DNA from: an uncultured Bacilli bacterium
GTDB lineage: Bacteria; Bacillota_I; Bacilli_A; RF39; UBA660
Assembly (NCBI GenBank): GCA_934131005.1
Contig: CAKOYV010000010.1
Span: 1-43,406 of the forward strand
Reading direction: 5' to 3'
Length of the DNA: 43,406 bases
The first letter of the stretch is position 1. Each line of letters starts with the position of its first letter. Of this stretch, positions 24,362 through 32,690 are shown piece after piece. The notes under the pieces are model-generated. The model was not told the DNA's origin. It saw only the letters and a program-made list of their open reading frames with translations, and ran no database searches. Made by a program: the position numbers and the translations under genes.

Positions 24362-26122
24362 ATGATAAATATATTAAATAAAATAAATAATCAAGAAGAT
24401 TTAAAAAAGTTATCCAAAGAAGAATTAATACCTTTATCAAAAGAAATAAGAGAAGTTCTTTTAAAAAAATTAAGTATCCATGGTGGGCATTTTGGACCTA
24501 ATTTTGGATTTGTTGAGGCAACCATTGCCATGCATTATGTTTTCACAACACCAAAAGATAAAATTGTTTATGATGTATCTCATCAGAGTTATACTCATAA
24601 AATTTTAACTGGTCGCAAAAAATCATTCATTGATCAAGAGCATTATAATGACGTATCAGGCTATACTAATCCTGATGAAAGCAAACATGATTTCTTTAAA
24701 GTAGGACATACCTCAACTTCAATAAGCTTAGCTTCTGGTCTTGCTAAAGCAAGAGATTTAAACAAAGAAAATTATAATGTCATAGCCGTAATAGGAGATG
24801 GTTCACTAAGTGGTGGCGAAGCTTTAGAAGGATTAGATTTTGCTGGAGAACAACAAACAAACTTTATTATTGTTGTAAATGACAATGATATGTCAATTGC
24901 CGAAAATCATGGAGGATTATACAAAAATTTAAAAGAACTAAGAGAAACAAACGGCACTAGTTCTAACAATTTATTTAAAGCTATGGGCTTAGATTATATC
25001 TATGTAAACGAGGGAAATAATCTTGAAAAATTAATAGAAGCCTTTGAAAAAGTAAAAGACATCAATCATCCTATTGTCGTTCATTTAAATACTAAAAAAG
25101 GAAAAGGCTATAAAATAGCCGAAGAAAACAAAGAAAATTGGCACTGGACAATGCCATTTGACATTGAAACAGGAAAATCTAAAATAGAACTTAGTTCTGA
25201 AAATTACGAAAATATAACAAGTGATTTTCTTCTTAAAAAAATGAAAGAAGATCCAAAAGTTGTAGCAATTGCAGCAGGTGTTCCTACAAGTATTGGTTTT
25301 AATGCCGAAAAAAGAAAAGAAGCAGGTAACCAATTTATAGATGTTGGTATTGCTGAAGAACACGCCATAGCATACGCATCAGGAATAGCATCTAATGGTG
25401 GCAAACCTATCTTTGCAACACACTCAAGCTTTATTCAAAGAACTTTTGACCAATTATCTCAAGATTTATGTATTAACAATAATCCAGCTACTATCCTTGT
25501 AAATAAAGCCTCAGTTTATGGATTAAATGATGTAACACATTTAGGCATTTTTGATATTCCACTAATTTCTAACATTCCCAATATGGTCTATTTAGCACCA
25601 ACAAGTAAAGAAGAATATCTAAAAATGCTAGCCTGGAGTATCGATCAAAATAAACATCCAGTAGCAATCAGAATTCCTTGTAATGGTGTTGTAACAGATG
25701 ATAGAAACATGGAAGATAATTATGATGCCATTAACAAATATAAAATAGAGCAATCAGGAAGTGAAATAGCAATATTAGCCCTAGGAGACTTTTATCAATT
25801 AGGAACTAGTTTAGCTAATCAAATAAAACAAGAATTAAATATAACTCCAACTCTAATAAATCCTAGATATATAACAGGTCTAGACAAAGAATTATTAGAT
25901 AATCTAAAAACAAATCACAACCTAGTTATAACATTAGAAGATGGCATATTAGATGGTGGTTTTGGTCAAAAAATAGCAAGTTATTATGGAAATACTAACA
26001 TAAAGGTACAAAATTATGGCTTAAAGAAAGAATTTTATGATAGATATAACGTGGAAGAATTATTAAAAGAAAATCATTTAACCAAAGAACAAATATTAGA
26101 AGACATAAAAGCATCTAAATAA
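24362..26122 (+). CDS. DXS-like thiamine-diphosphate enzyme (transketolase family)
   Basis: The 586-aa protein has the full transketolase/1-deoxyxylulose-5-phosphate synthase layout. The first half carries the ThDP/Mg motif GDGSLSGGEALEGLDFAGEQ near residue 147, ending at NDNDMSIAENHGG. The central pyrimidine domain has VGIAEEHAIAYASGIASNGG, and the C-terminal domain has LEDGILDGGFGQKIASYYG. It resembles DXS more than transketolase but is shorter than the usual 620 aa. No other isoprenoid gene is nearby. The neighbours are flavodoxins and a MerR regulator, so it may be a DXS paralogue with another ketol donor or acceptor. AAGGAGG precedes the ATG. Confidence 0.85.
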   Translation: MINILNKINNQEDLKKLSKEELIPLSKEIREVLLKKLSIHGGHFGPNFGFVEATIAMHYVFTTPKDKIVYDVSHQSYTHKILTGRKKSFIDQEHYNDVSGYTNPDESKHDFFKVGHTSTSISLASGLAKARDLNKENYNVIAVIGDGSLSGGEALEGLDFAGEQQTNFIIVVNDNDMSIAENHGGLYKNLKELRETNGTSSNNLFKAMGLDYIYVNEGNNLEKLIEAFEKVKDINHPIVVHLNTKKGKGYKIAEENKENWHWTMPFDIETGKSKIELSSENYENITSDFLLKKMKEDPKVVAIAAGVPTSIGFNAEKRKEAGNQFIDVGIAEEHAIAYASGIASNGGKPIFATHSSFIQRTFDQLSQDLCINNNPATILVNKASVYGLNDVTHLGIFDIPLISNIPNMVYLAPTSKEEYLKMLAWSIDQNKHPVAIRIPCNGVVTDDRNMEDNYDAINKYKIEQSGSEIAILALGDFYQLGTSLANQIKQELNITPTLINPRYITGLDKELLDNLKTNHNLVITLEDGILDGGFGQKIASYYGNTNIKVQNYGLKKEFYDRYNVEELLKENHLTKEQILEDIKASK

Positions 26123-26147
26123 TATTAAAACTAAAAGGAGTATATAT

Positions 26148-26624
26148 ATGAAAAAAATATTAATTACTTATTTTCGAAAACAGGTACAACTAAACAAGTA
26201 GCATAAAATTTAAAAGAAACTGTACCTGCTGATATTTTGGAAATAATTCCTAAAGAAGCATATACTAGACATGATTTAGACTGGCAAGATAAAAATAGTC
26301 GTAGTAGCCTAGAGATGGCTGAAGAAACATCAAGACCTGCAATTGCAAATATTAAAGAAAATCTAGAAGATTATGATACCATTCTAATTGGTTTTTCAGT
26401 TTGGTAGTATGTTGCTCCAAGAATTATAAATACTTTTTTAGAATCAGTAAAATTAACTAATCAAACCATAATTCCATTTTTGTACATCAGCATCATCATC
26501 CATTTGTAATAGCTCCAAATCATTAGAGCAGATTGCTGGAAGTGGTAATTGGCAAAAAGGAACTCGTTTCCAATCTAACGCTCAAGTACAAGAAATAGAA
26601 GAGTGGTTAACAAAAATAAAATAA
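26148..26624 (+). pseudogene. Decayed flavodoxin
   Basis: The remains read MKKILITYF, then after a one-base loss SKTGTTKQVA, the FMN loop of a flavodoxin. A TAA interrupts near 26206, and the TAG at 26406-26408 falls at the second Trp of the family VWWY motif, followed by VAPRIINTFLES. A further frame change near 26480-26540 separates the end, EEWLTKIK. It still has AAAGGAG ahead of the ATG and lies 25 bp after the DXS-like gene, so it was the last gene of the redox cluster. Confidence 0.85.
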
Positions 26625-26697
26625 AAAACACCAAATATTGAACGTATTCTAAAACTAATTGAATCCCTCAATATTAATAGTGTTTTTTTCTTTTTAA
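26623..26697. terminator. Nested bidirectional terminator between convergent genes
   Basis: AAAAAACAC (26623-26631) pairs with GTGTTTTTT (26680-26688), and AATATTGA (26634-26641) pairs with TCAATATT (26668-26675). T runs follow on both strands. It separates the + strand redox cluster from the minus-strand ABC permease. Confidence 0.75.
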
Positions 26698-26699
26698 TC

Positions 26700-27485
26700 T
26701 TAAGATTTAATTAACAATTTTTCAATATAGCTAATCATCAAATACATAACATAAGATACAATCATTAAAATAATTATTCCTGAAATAACTAGATTAAGAT
26801 TAAATACTTGTGATCCATACATTATTAAATAGCCAATCCCACTTTTTGATACCAAAAGTTCCCCCATAATAACACCTATCAGCGACATACTAACATTAAT
26901 TTTAAGACTATTTATAATAGTGGGATAATTAGAAGGTAAAACTAAATACCTAAGCATTTGCCATTTAGTAGCACCCAAAGATAAAAGTAGATTAATTTTT
27001 AACTTATCTGTCTCTCTAAATCCATTATAAACTGTAACAATAGTTAAAATAACAGAAACTAGCATTGCCATTACAATAATAGCCTTCATATTAGCACCAA
27101 CCCATATAATAAGAATTGGCCCTAAAGATACCTTGGGAAGAGAATTTAAAACTGTCAAATAAGGATCAAGTACCTTAGATATAAATTTATTCCACCACAA
27201 AATAATCGCAATAAAAACTCCCAGCAGAGTACCTATAATAAAACTAATAACAGTCTCATAAAAAGTAATTCCAATGTGTCCAAATAAATCATTAGCCTGA
27301 TATAATCCCTTAATAGTTTTAATAACTAATTTAGGAGAAGAAGTAATAAAAGTATTAAAAATATTAAAATCCGCAAGTAACTGCCATATTCCAAGTAATA
27401 ATAATAATATAAATATTTGAACGCCTAAAACCAATAGTTTATAAGTTTTAATTTTACGAAGATATTTTTTATATTCTCTAGACAT
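26700..27485 (-). CDS. ABC transporter permease (NitT/TauT type)
   Basis: This is the membrane subunit of an ABC importer. The start is the ATG at 27485, overlapping the TAG of the ATPase; an in-frame TTG at 27494 would lengthen it by three residues. The 261-aa product has about six membrane segments and the permease EAA loop (GATKWQMLRYLVLPSNYP) that contacts the ATPase. The family handles nitrate, taurine, sulfonates or thiamine precursors; the sequence alone does not decide which. It is intact, but both partner genes upstream in its operon are interrupted, so the transporter should be inactive in this arrangement. The end abuts a terminator. Confidence 0.9.
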   Translation of the reverse strand: MSREYKKYLRKIKTYKLLVLGVQIFILLLLLGIWQLLADFNIFNTFITSSPKLVIKTIKGLYQANDLFGHIGITFYETVISFIIGTLLGVFIAIILWWNKFISKVLDPYLTVLNSLPKVSLGPILIIWVGANMKAIIVMAMLVSVILTIVTVYNGFRETDKLKINLLLSLGATKWQMLRYLVLPSNYPTIINSLKINVSMSLIGVIMGELLVSKSGIGYLIMYGSQVFNLNLVISGIIILMIVSYVMYLMISYIEKLLIKS

Positions 27486-27819
27486 GATGATCAATACTTT
27501 TCCAAATATTTTTATAATATTTATTAAATTCAGGACACTCTCTATTATTAAGAGGACTACTAGAACCCGTTAATTTTATATTATAAATTTTTTTAATCTT
27601 AGCAGGTCTATTAGTAAGAACAATAACTTTATCAGACATAGTAATAGCCTCGCCAACATCATGTGTAATAATAATTGTTGTCTTTTTTTCTTTTTTTATT
27701 ATTTTATAAACATCATCACAAACAGATAATCTAGCCTGATAATCAAGAGCACTAAACGGTTCATCTAAAAGTAATATATCAGGCTTAGTAGCAAGCGTTC
27801 TAATTAAAGCAACTCTTTG
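27478..27819 (-). pseudogene. ABC transporter ATPase, C-terminal half (separated by element 1)
   Basis: Reading begins at the repeat CAAAGAGTTG (27819-27810 on the minus strand) and continues in frame as QRVALIRTLATKPDILLLDE: Walker B, then PFSALD (D-loop) and TIIITHDVGEA (H-loop), to a TAG at 27478-27480. Walker A, the Q-loop and the ABC signature are missing here and lie at 32676-33101. Joining the two halves across one repeat copy gives 753 nt, a 250-aa ATPase with a normal LSGGMRQRVALIRTLATKPD core. The stop overlaps the permease start. Confidence 0.92.
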
Positions 27820-27827
27820 AATGTAGT
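27810..27827 (+). repeat. Left junction of element 1 (att site half)
   Basis: The direct repeat CAACTCTTTG (27810-27819) is followed by GAATGTAGT (27819-27827), which is the inverted partner of ACTACATTC at the right end of the element. The repeat is coding sequence of the interrupted ATPase. Confidence 0.85.
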
Positions 27828-27924
27828 GAAGACATTTTTTTGTTAATTTTCTTTATTTATAAGGGACTATTAGGCACCTGATTCAAGCATTTTTTTACCT
27901 AAATGATATATATTTTATTAAGGT

Positions 27925-28050
27925 TTAACTTTTTAGTTTAGTTAATTTTTTATTTATATTAAGAAATTCTTCTTTTTCTTCATTTCATATACTACGGATA
28001 GTACTATTTTCAAATAAGTTTGTAATTGTTTCTAGTTTATTTTCTTTCAT
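27925..28050 (-). pseudogene. Remnant of a phage-antirepressor-like gene
   Basis: A frame with ATG at 28050, behind a GTTGGTG site, reads MKENKLETITNLFENSTIRS then I, a TGA, and NEEKEEF, and runs to TAA at 27925. The N-terminus resembles a family in which IRSxWxxEKEE(Y/F) is followed by a Bro-N-like DNA-binding domain; here the Trp codon is TGA and the conserved continuation is lost. It follows the recombinase by about 26 bp. The family match is from memory of the pattern and is tentative. Confidence 0.45.
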
Positions 28051-28076
28051 TTTTTCACCAACTTTTGTTAATTATT

Positions 28077-29687
28077 TTAAAAATTCCATTTAATTTGTAT
28101 ATCTCTACTTTTTGTTTCAACATTAAACTTTCCAATATAGATTTTATCTATAAATTCTTGGGTAATAACTCTGTTTAATTCTGTTAGTTCTTGGTATTTA
28201 CTAAATATTTCTTTATTATTTTTTGAAGATTCATCTTTCGTTTTATAATAAGCTATTTTCTCAGTAATAGACTTTATTTGGTCTTTATAAGCATCTTCAT
28301 CTTTATTATAGTTTGTAATTAAATATTTAAATTGCTCGGGTGTAATAACACCATTAACCTTATCTTCATAAATATTTTTTAAATAATTTCTTGTTTTAGA
28401 AATTTTATTTTGAATATCAGTTAGTCCTTTTTCTAAAGATTTAATTTTTTTCTGAAACCTACTATTAACTTTCTCGGAGTTTAAATTTTCTAATTCTTCC
28501 TCATCATAAAACTTTTTAATCTTTTTATTAATACTATCTAATACTAAATTTGATAGTTCATCATATCTAATTCCTGTTTTATTTTCACAATCATCGTAGC
28601 CATCACTATTATTAGAACAAACTAGATATTCGTGTTTAGAAGAATTTTTCTTTCTCATATAATGTTCACATTCAAGACAAAATACTTTACCAGAGAAGAT
28701 ATGAACAGCACCTGATCCTTTCATTGGTTTAGTTCTTTCTTTCATAGCAACTTGTACTTTATTAAATGTTTCTTCATCAATGATTGCTTCATGAGTGTTT
28801 TCAATTCTTATCCATTCACTTTTATCTTTATTTTTGATTTTATGATTTTTATAACTAACTGTAGTTCGTTTTCCTTGTATTAAATGTCCTAAATAAAGTT
28901 CATTTGTTAGAATTGTTTTAATAGCATTTGTAGTCCATTTTATTTCTTCACGTGGTCTATTACTTATTATATTTAATTTGCTTCCTTTTCTATATTTATA
29001 AAGGGAAGGACAGGGGATTTCTTTGGCATTTAAATATTTAGCAATACCAGTAAATCCTAACCCAGTTAGATATAAATCATAAATATTTTTAACAACTTCT
29101 GAAGCTACTAGATCTACTAATAATTTATTATTGTTATTAGGATCAATAACATAACCAAACGAGGCAAAAGGAGAGATGAATTCTCCTTGCTTCATCTTGG
29201 AATTAAAAGCACTTCTTATATTATTTGAAACATCTTCTAAATACCACTCGTTAACTAAACCATTTATTTGTCTTGATTTCTTATTACCTAAAACTAGAGT
29301 ATCAGCATTATCAGATAAACCAATAAACCTAATATTCCATTCTTTAAACTTGTTGTTAATATATTTTTCAACGATTTCCATATCTCTTGAAAATCTTGAT
29401 TGACTTTTACATAATACAATATCAAGTTTTCTATTTTCACAATCTCTAATTAGTCTTTCAAATTCTGGCCTATAAGTTCCAGCACCTGATAAGTCTTCAT
29501 CTGAATATTCATCTATTAATGCAAATTCAGTATGTCTATTAATATAATCAATAAGCATATTTCTTTGATTTTTAATAGATTCGCTTGTCTCTTTTTTATT
29601 AGTTTTATATCTGTCTTCATTAGATAATCTTAAATAAATACCAACTTTTAATATTTTCTTACTGCAAGCACTCTCCATTTCATTCAT
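28077..29687 (-). CDS. Large serine recombinase (TnpX/integrase type)
   Basis: It catalyses site-specific integration and excision through a phosphoserine link. The 536-aa protein has the resolvase domain (VGIYLRLSNEDRYKT, catalytic Ser22; SRFSRD), the recombinase domain, a Cys-rich zinc ribbon (FCLECEHYM followed by VCSNNSDGYDDC), and a long coiled coil near residues 400-490 (FQKKIKSLEKGLTDIQNKIS), the layout of Tn4451 TnpX-like enzymes. AGGAGG lies 8 bases ahead of the ATG. It sits near the left end of element 1, whose ends form a dyad when joined, so it is the likely agent of the insertion into the ATPase gene. No frame damage is seen. Confidence 0.95.
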   Translation of the reverse strand: MNEMESACSKKILKVGIYLRLSNEDRYKTNKKETSESIKNQRNMLIDYINRHTEFALIDEYSDEDLSGAGTYRPEFERLIRDCENRKLDIVLCKSQSRFSRDMEIVEKYINNKFKEWNIRFIGLSDNADTLVLGNKKSRQINGLVNEWYLEDVSNNIRSAFNSKMKQGEFISPFASFGYVIDPNNNNKLLVDLVASEVVKNIYDLYLTGLGFTGIAKYLNAKEIPCPSLYKYRKGSKLNIISNRPREEIKWTTNAIKTILTNELYLGHLIQGKRTTVSYKNHKIKNKDKSEWIRIENTHEAIIDEETFNKVQVAMKERTKPMKGSGAVHIFSGKVFCLECEHYMRKKNSSKHEYLVCSNNSDGYDDCENKTGIRYDELSNLVLDSINKKIKKFYDEEELENLNSEKVNSRFQKKIKSLEKGLTDIQNKISKTRNYLKNIYEDKVNGVITPEQFKYLITNYNKDEDAYKDQIKSITEKIAYYKTKDESSKNNKEIFSKYQELTELNRVITQEFIDKIYIGKFNVETKSRDIQIKWNF

Positions 29688-29758
29688 AGCTATTACCTCC
29701 TAACTCAAGGCAATAATTAAGTTTTAAGTTAAACTTATAACCAATACTATTATACAAA

Positions 29759-29884
29759 CTATTCTAAATAATTAACATTAAACTCAATTAGTTCAATGAT
29801 TTTATACAATTTTTTATTAACTAGTTTTTTCAATTTAGTATCAGTTAAATTTTTATCCATAATATCAATAATATTGTATATCAT
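29759..29884 (-). CDS. 41-aa protein encoded upstream of the recombinase
   Basis: The product is MIYNIIDIMDKNLTDTKLKK followed by LVNKKLYKIIELIEFNVNYLE. It is helical, charged and lacks Cys. AAAGGGG lies 6 bases before the ATG, a strong ribosome binding site, and the gene lies 71 bp ahead of the recombinase on the same strand. Its place suggests a small regulator or directionality factor for the recombinase, but no family is recognised and that role is inference. Confidence 0.6.
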   Translation of the reverse strand: MIYNIIDIMDKNLTDTKLKKLVNKKLYKIIELIEFNVNYLE

Positions 29885-30056
29885 TGTTTACCCCTTTCAT
29901 ATCTAAGTTTGGGAGAAAAAAAGACATTTGTAATAATTTTTTTATATACTATCAATCCCCAATTACTACTTAATTATTGATTTTAGTTTTTTTTTATAAA
30001 AAAATCATTATTAATTTTATTATCAAATTTATACAACACATATTTTTTTATTTTGG

Positions 30057-30586
30057 TTACAAAATTTTTTTATAGTTGATGTTTAAAATATCTTTTAAAT
30101 CTGTTTCAAATACTTTTCTTTTAACAACACTTACAATAGGTATAAAATAAAAGTGTAGATATGGAATATATTCATCATAGTGTATTTAAGCTTAAACAAC
30201 ATTATCTTTACCAACAAACTTTTCTAAAAAACTATAACTTTTGTCAAAAAAACTTTTTCGACTTGATGAATTTTGCTGCTTTCCTTAAGTTTCATTCCCA
30301 AACTTTGAAAAAAATCTTTTCCACTTGTAATGATAGCATCATTTAATAGATTGGTATTACTGCCATCATTATAATATATTTTATTATCTTTTAATTTAGA
30401 ATAGATTTGTTCTTGTATAGTAAATTTAATTATAAGTGCATAACTATAGTTAAAACAAGTTCTACATTTATCATAGTTTCCTGTGCCTTTTATTTCAATA
30501 GGTTCTATACTCAATTTACCTAAGTTAACAGCTTTATATTTATTTTCAAATCTTAATATGGTGTTAGTATAGATATATAGACACAA
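30057..30586 (-). pseudogene. Decayed MobV/Pre-type relaxase
   Basis: The minus strand reads NTILRFENKYKAVNLGKL at the start, then LLNDAIITSGKDFFQSLG and KIHQVEKVF. A one-base loss in a T run near 30240 shifts the frame to SYSFLEKFVGKDNVV, two TAA codons at plausible Gln positions, and IHYDEYIPYLHFYFIPIVSV, ending at TAA 30057. HYDE-x-x-P-x-LHFxFIP is the metal-binding His motif of Mob/Pre plasmid relaxases (usual form HxDExTPHxHxxFxP), here with one His lost (YLHF). No convincing start codon remains. About 170 residues of the N-terminal domain are represented. Confidence 0.75.
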
Positions 30587-30827
30587 AGAAAATGGTAAAG
30601 ATGCCTAATGTAGCTATGAAATTTTTAATAAAACTAAACTGGCAATATTTAAAATTACAGAACAATAAAAGAATTCATAGTACTACAGGATATATTACAT
30701 CTGACGAAAAATGTGTCTAAAAGCCTGACATAAGTCCACAATAGTAAAGACACTATTTTCTTTATGTCGTGCGTTTACTTTTGAATTTAACTTAAAAAAA
30801 CATTTTATCAAAAATTTCTTTGGTTAA
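30587..30827. other. Intergenic region of element 1 with inverted repeat (candidate oriT)
   Basis: No convincing gene is present. At 30727-30768 GACATAA (30727-30733) pairs with TTATGTC (30762-30768), and the inner ATAGT (30741-30745) pairs with ACTAT (30752-30756). It lies about 140 bp upstream of the relaxase remnant, the usual position of a MobV oriT, but no nick-site consensus was recognised. A + strand 42-codon open frame at 30592-30720 has no ribosome binding site. Confidence 0.35.
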
Positions 30828-30856
30828 TTTACATCTTAAAGCATACATGATATAAT
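30828..30856 (+). promoter_or_regulatory. Promoter of the element 1 surface-protein gene
   Basis: TTTACA at 30828-30833, a 17-bp spacer and TATAAT at 30851-30856 with a TGA extension. AGGAGG follows at 30865-30870. Confidence 0.65.
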
Positions 30857-30895
30857 TTAAACATAGGAGGATAAAAACTTGACATAGATCCATTA

Positions 30896-32437
30896 ATGGC
30901 GGTGATAAGAAGTATGAAACTAAGAAAAATAAAAAAAAATAATAATTTAATTTATTTTTGTTCTATAACAGTTGTTTTAACTGTTATATTCTTAAGTGTT
31001 GGGTTTTCAGCTTTTCAGAATGAATTAGCAATTGAAAATATAGGTGCCACTGTGCGAATAGATAAAGATGTAAGAGTGACAAAAGTAGGGATTGAAAGTG
31101 TAAAAGATGCTACCAGTTATTATGAAAAGTATAATGTTTCTAATATTTCTAGTAGTATTAGATTAAATAATAGTAATTCCTATGTTATTTACGATGTCGA
31201 AGTTTATAACTTAGGTAATGCTATTATGGGAATAAGTGATGCATCAATTAATAATGAAAACTTAAAATTTGAATTTTTAGATTATAATTTAAAAGATAAA
31301 ATTTGTGATAACAATCAATGCTCTTTAGGGATAAAAAAAACATTCAAAATAAAAGTATCATATAAAGATGGGGCAAATATTAATAATATTGAAAATAAAT
31401 TTGTATTAAATTTTAAATTTGGAAGAATTTTTAATATTACTTATAATAATATTTCTAACAGTGATAAATTTCCTACAGAGATAATAGAAGGTGATACATT
31501 AAAATTAAATATTCCAAACAAAGAAGATTATCTTATAAAGATATTTATGAGTAATAAGTTATTATACAGTGGCAGTGATTATCAATATACAAACGATAAT
31601 TTAATCATTCCAAATATTTCGGGTGATATTCAAATTTATTATAAAATGCCGATATGTCAAAGGGCAACCAGACTTCATACAGAGGAATGTTTAGGAGGAT
31701 ATTGCTCTGGAATGGGGTATAAAGTTGATGGTAAAAAAGGTACTTCCACCATTACATATGGTTCGTTAGGAACATCTAATATACTTTCACCTGGTGATGC
31801 ATTTGACTGTGATGTTAATGGTGATGGAATTTATGATTCAAATACAGAAAGATTTTATTATGTTACTGATATGGAACAAAATAGTAGCATAGCTGTTTTA
31901 ATTTATTATAATAATGTTAGCGCTGGAAAGCCTGACAATGAAAAATATTATCCATATGATAGTTCTAAAGAAAATTGGCATGGACCTAGAAGTGCAATAG
32001 AACAACTTCCAACTACTAGTCAATGGAGTAATGTACAATTATCAAACACTGAAAGAAAGATAGTAAATGAATATAATACTACCAGCACTAAAGACGGTCA
32101 TACTTTTCCTGAAGTATTTAGTTATTCGAAGTATGCAGCACGATTTTTAACATTAGCAGAAGTAAAAAAACTTGTTGATTTTTATATTCCAACTTGGAAA
32201 AACGGGGAATTAGATAATCACCTTTATCTTGTTGAAAACACTAATTTTTCAAAAAAAGATAATTCTAAATTTGATGGATATTGGTTAGAAACTCCAAGAA
32301 ACACTATGTCAAACCATAGTTGGATAATTTATGCCACAACAAGGCGTGTTCATAGTATAGAAGTACAAAGAACCGATGTTTTAGTTGGTGTTCGACCTGT
32401 AATAGAGGTAGCTAAAAGCGATATTTCATATAAATAA
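30896..32437 (+). CDS. Element-borne surface protein with DUF6273-like C-terminal domain
   Basis: This is a cargo gene of element 1, 513 aa. A basic start is followed by a membrane segment (LIYFCSITVVLTVIFLSVGF) that acts as signal or anchor. Next come a beta-rich domain (about 40-180, with RVTKVGIESVKDATSYYEKY) and a C-terminal domain from about 255 with several Cys (CQRATRLHTEECLGGYC). It ends in YWLETPR and VGVRPVIEVAKS, a pattern seen in DUF6273-type extracellular modules. The start is uncertain: AGGAGG lies 25 bases ahead of ATG 30896 and is followed by a TTG that runs straight into a stop; ATG 30914 (MKLRKIKKNN) is the other choice. Its function, presumably at the cell surface, is unknown. 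Confidence 0.75.
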   Translation: MAVIRSMKLRKIKKNNNLIYFCSITVVLTVIFLSVGFSAFQNELAIENIGATVRIDKDVRVTKVGIESVKDATSYYEKYNVSNISSSIRLNNSNSYVIYDVEVYNLGNAIMGISDASINNENLKFEFLDYNLKDKICDNNQCSLGIKKTFKIKVSYKDGANINNIENKFVLNFKFGRIFNITYNNISNSDKFPTEIIEGDTLKLNIPNKEDYLIKIFMSNKLLYSGSDYQYTNDNLIIPNISGDIQIYYKMPICQRATRLHTEECLGGYCSGMGYKVDGKKGTSTITYGSLGTSNILSPGDAFDCDVNGDGIYDSNTERFYYVTDMEQNSSIAVLIYYNNVSAGKPDNEKYYPYDSSKENWHGPRSAIEQLPTTSQWSNVQLSNTERKIVNEYNTTSTKDGHTFPEVFSYSKYAARFLTLAEVKKLVDFYIPTWKNGELDNHLYLVENTNFSKKDNSKFDGYWLETPRNTMSNHSWIIYATTRRVHSIEVQRTDVLVGVRPVIEVAKSDISYK

Positions 32438-32668
32438 CTTCTGGCCATTGATAAATATACAGAGCCATTAATTATAGAATCTTTAAAAGTATTGCTTTTT
32501 TTATTAACATAAATTTTATCACTTTTATTAGGCAAAATAGTAAAATATCAAATAAAAGTTTCAATTTAAATTTCTGCTTTTTAGAAAGCCCCAAAAATAT
32601 CCAACATTGATTTTTCAATTGTTTTATGGAGTATAAGCAACACTAACTTAATTACTATCTGTGTCTAT
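32438..32668 (+). other. Right end of element 1, no supported gene
   Basis: No start with a ribosome binding site is seen. A minus-strand open frame at 32350-32535 overlaps the cargo gene end, and its first 33 codons look somewhat protein-like, but nothing recognisable is present. Confidence 0.4.
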
Positions 32669-32690
32669 ACTACATTCATCCAACTCTTTG
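32669..32690 (+). repeat. Right junction of element 1 (att site half)
   Basis: ACTACATTC (32669-32677), the inverted partner of the left-end GAATGTAGT, then ATC, then the direct repeat CAACTCTTTG (32681-32690) that is coding sequence of the ATPase. Confidence 0.85.

Larger units (their letters stand above)
27820..32690. mobile_element. Element 1: serine-recombinase integrative mobilizable element in the ABC ATPase gene
   Basis: This segment of about 4.87 kb lies inside the ATPase gene, between two copies of CAACTCTTTG. Its contents, left to right: a phage-antirepressor-like remnant, a 536-aa large serine recombinase, a 41-aa protein, a decayed MobV-type relaxase (all minus), then a + strand surface-protein gene. 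Joining its two ends would give ACTACATTC, 12 bases containing CAACTCTTT, then GAATGTAGT: a dyad, as expected for a serine-integrase attP. The relaxase is broken, so transfer would need help or is lost; integration and excision functions look intact. Confidence 0.88.

Noticed and set aside
27925..28050. TGA read as Trp (Mycoplasma-type code)
   Set aside because: TGA ends intact genes in the window (M23 peptidase at 13859, walJ at 14614), and Trp in intact genes is TGG. The single in-frame TGA lies in a remnant.
30592..30720. 42-codon + strand frame in element 1
   Set aside because: No ribosome binding site or recognisable homology; kept only as a note in the intergenic entry.
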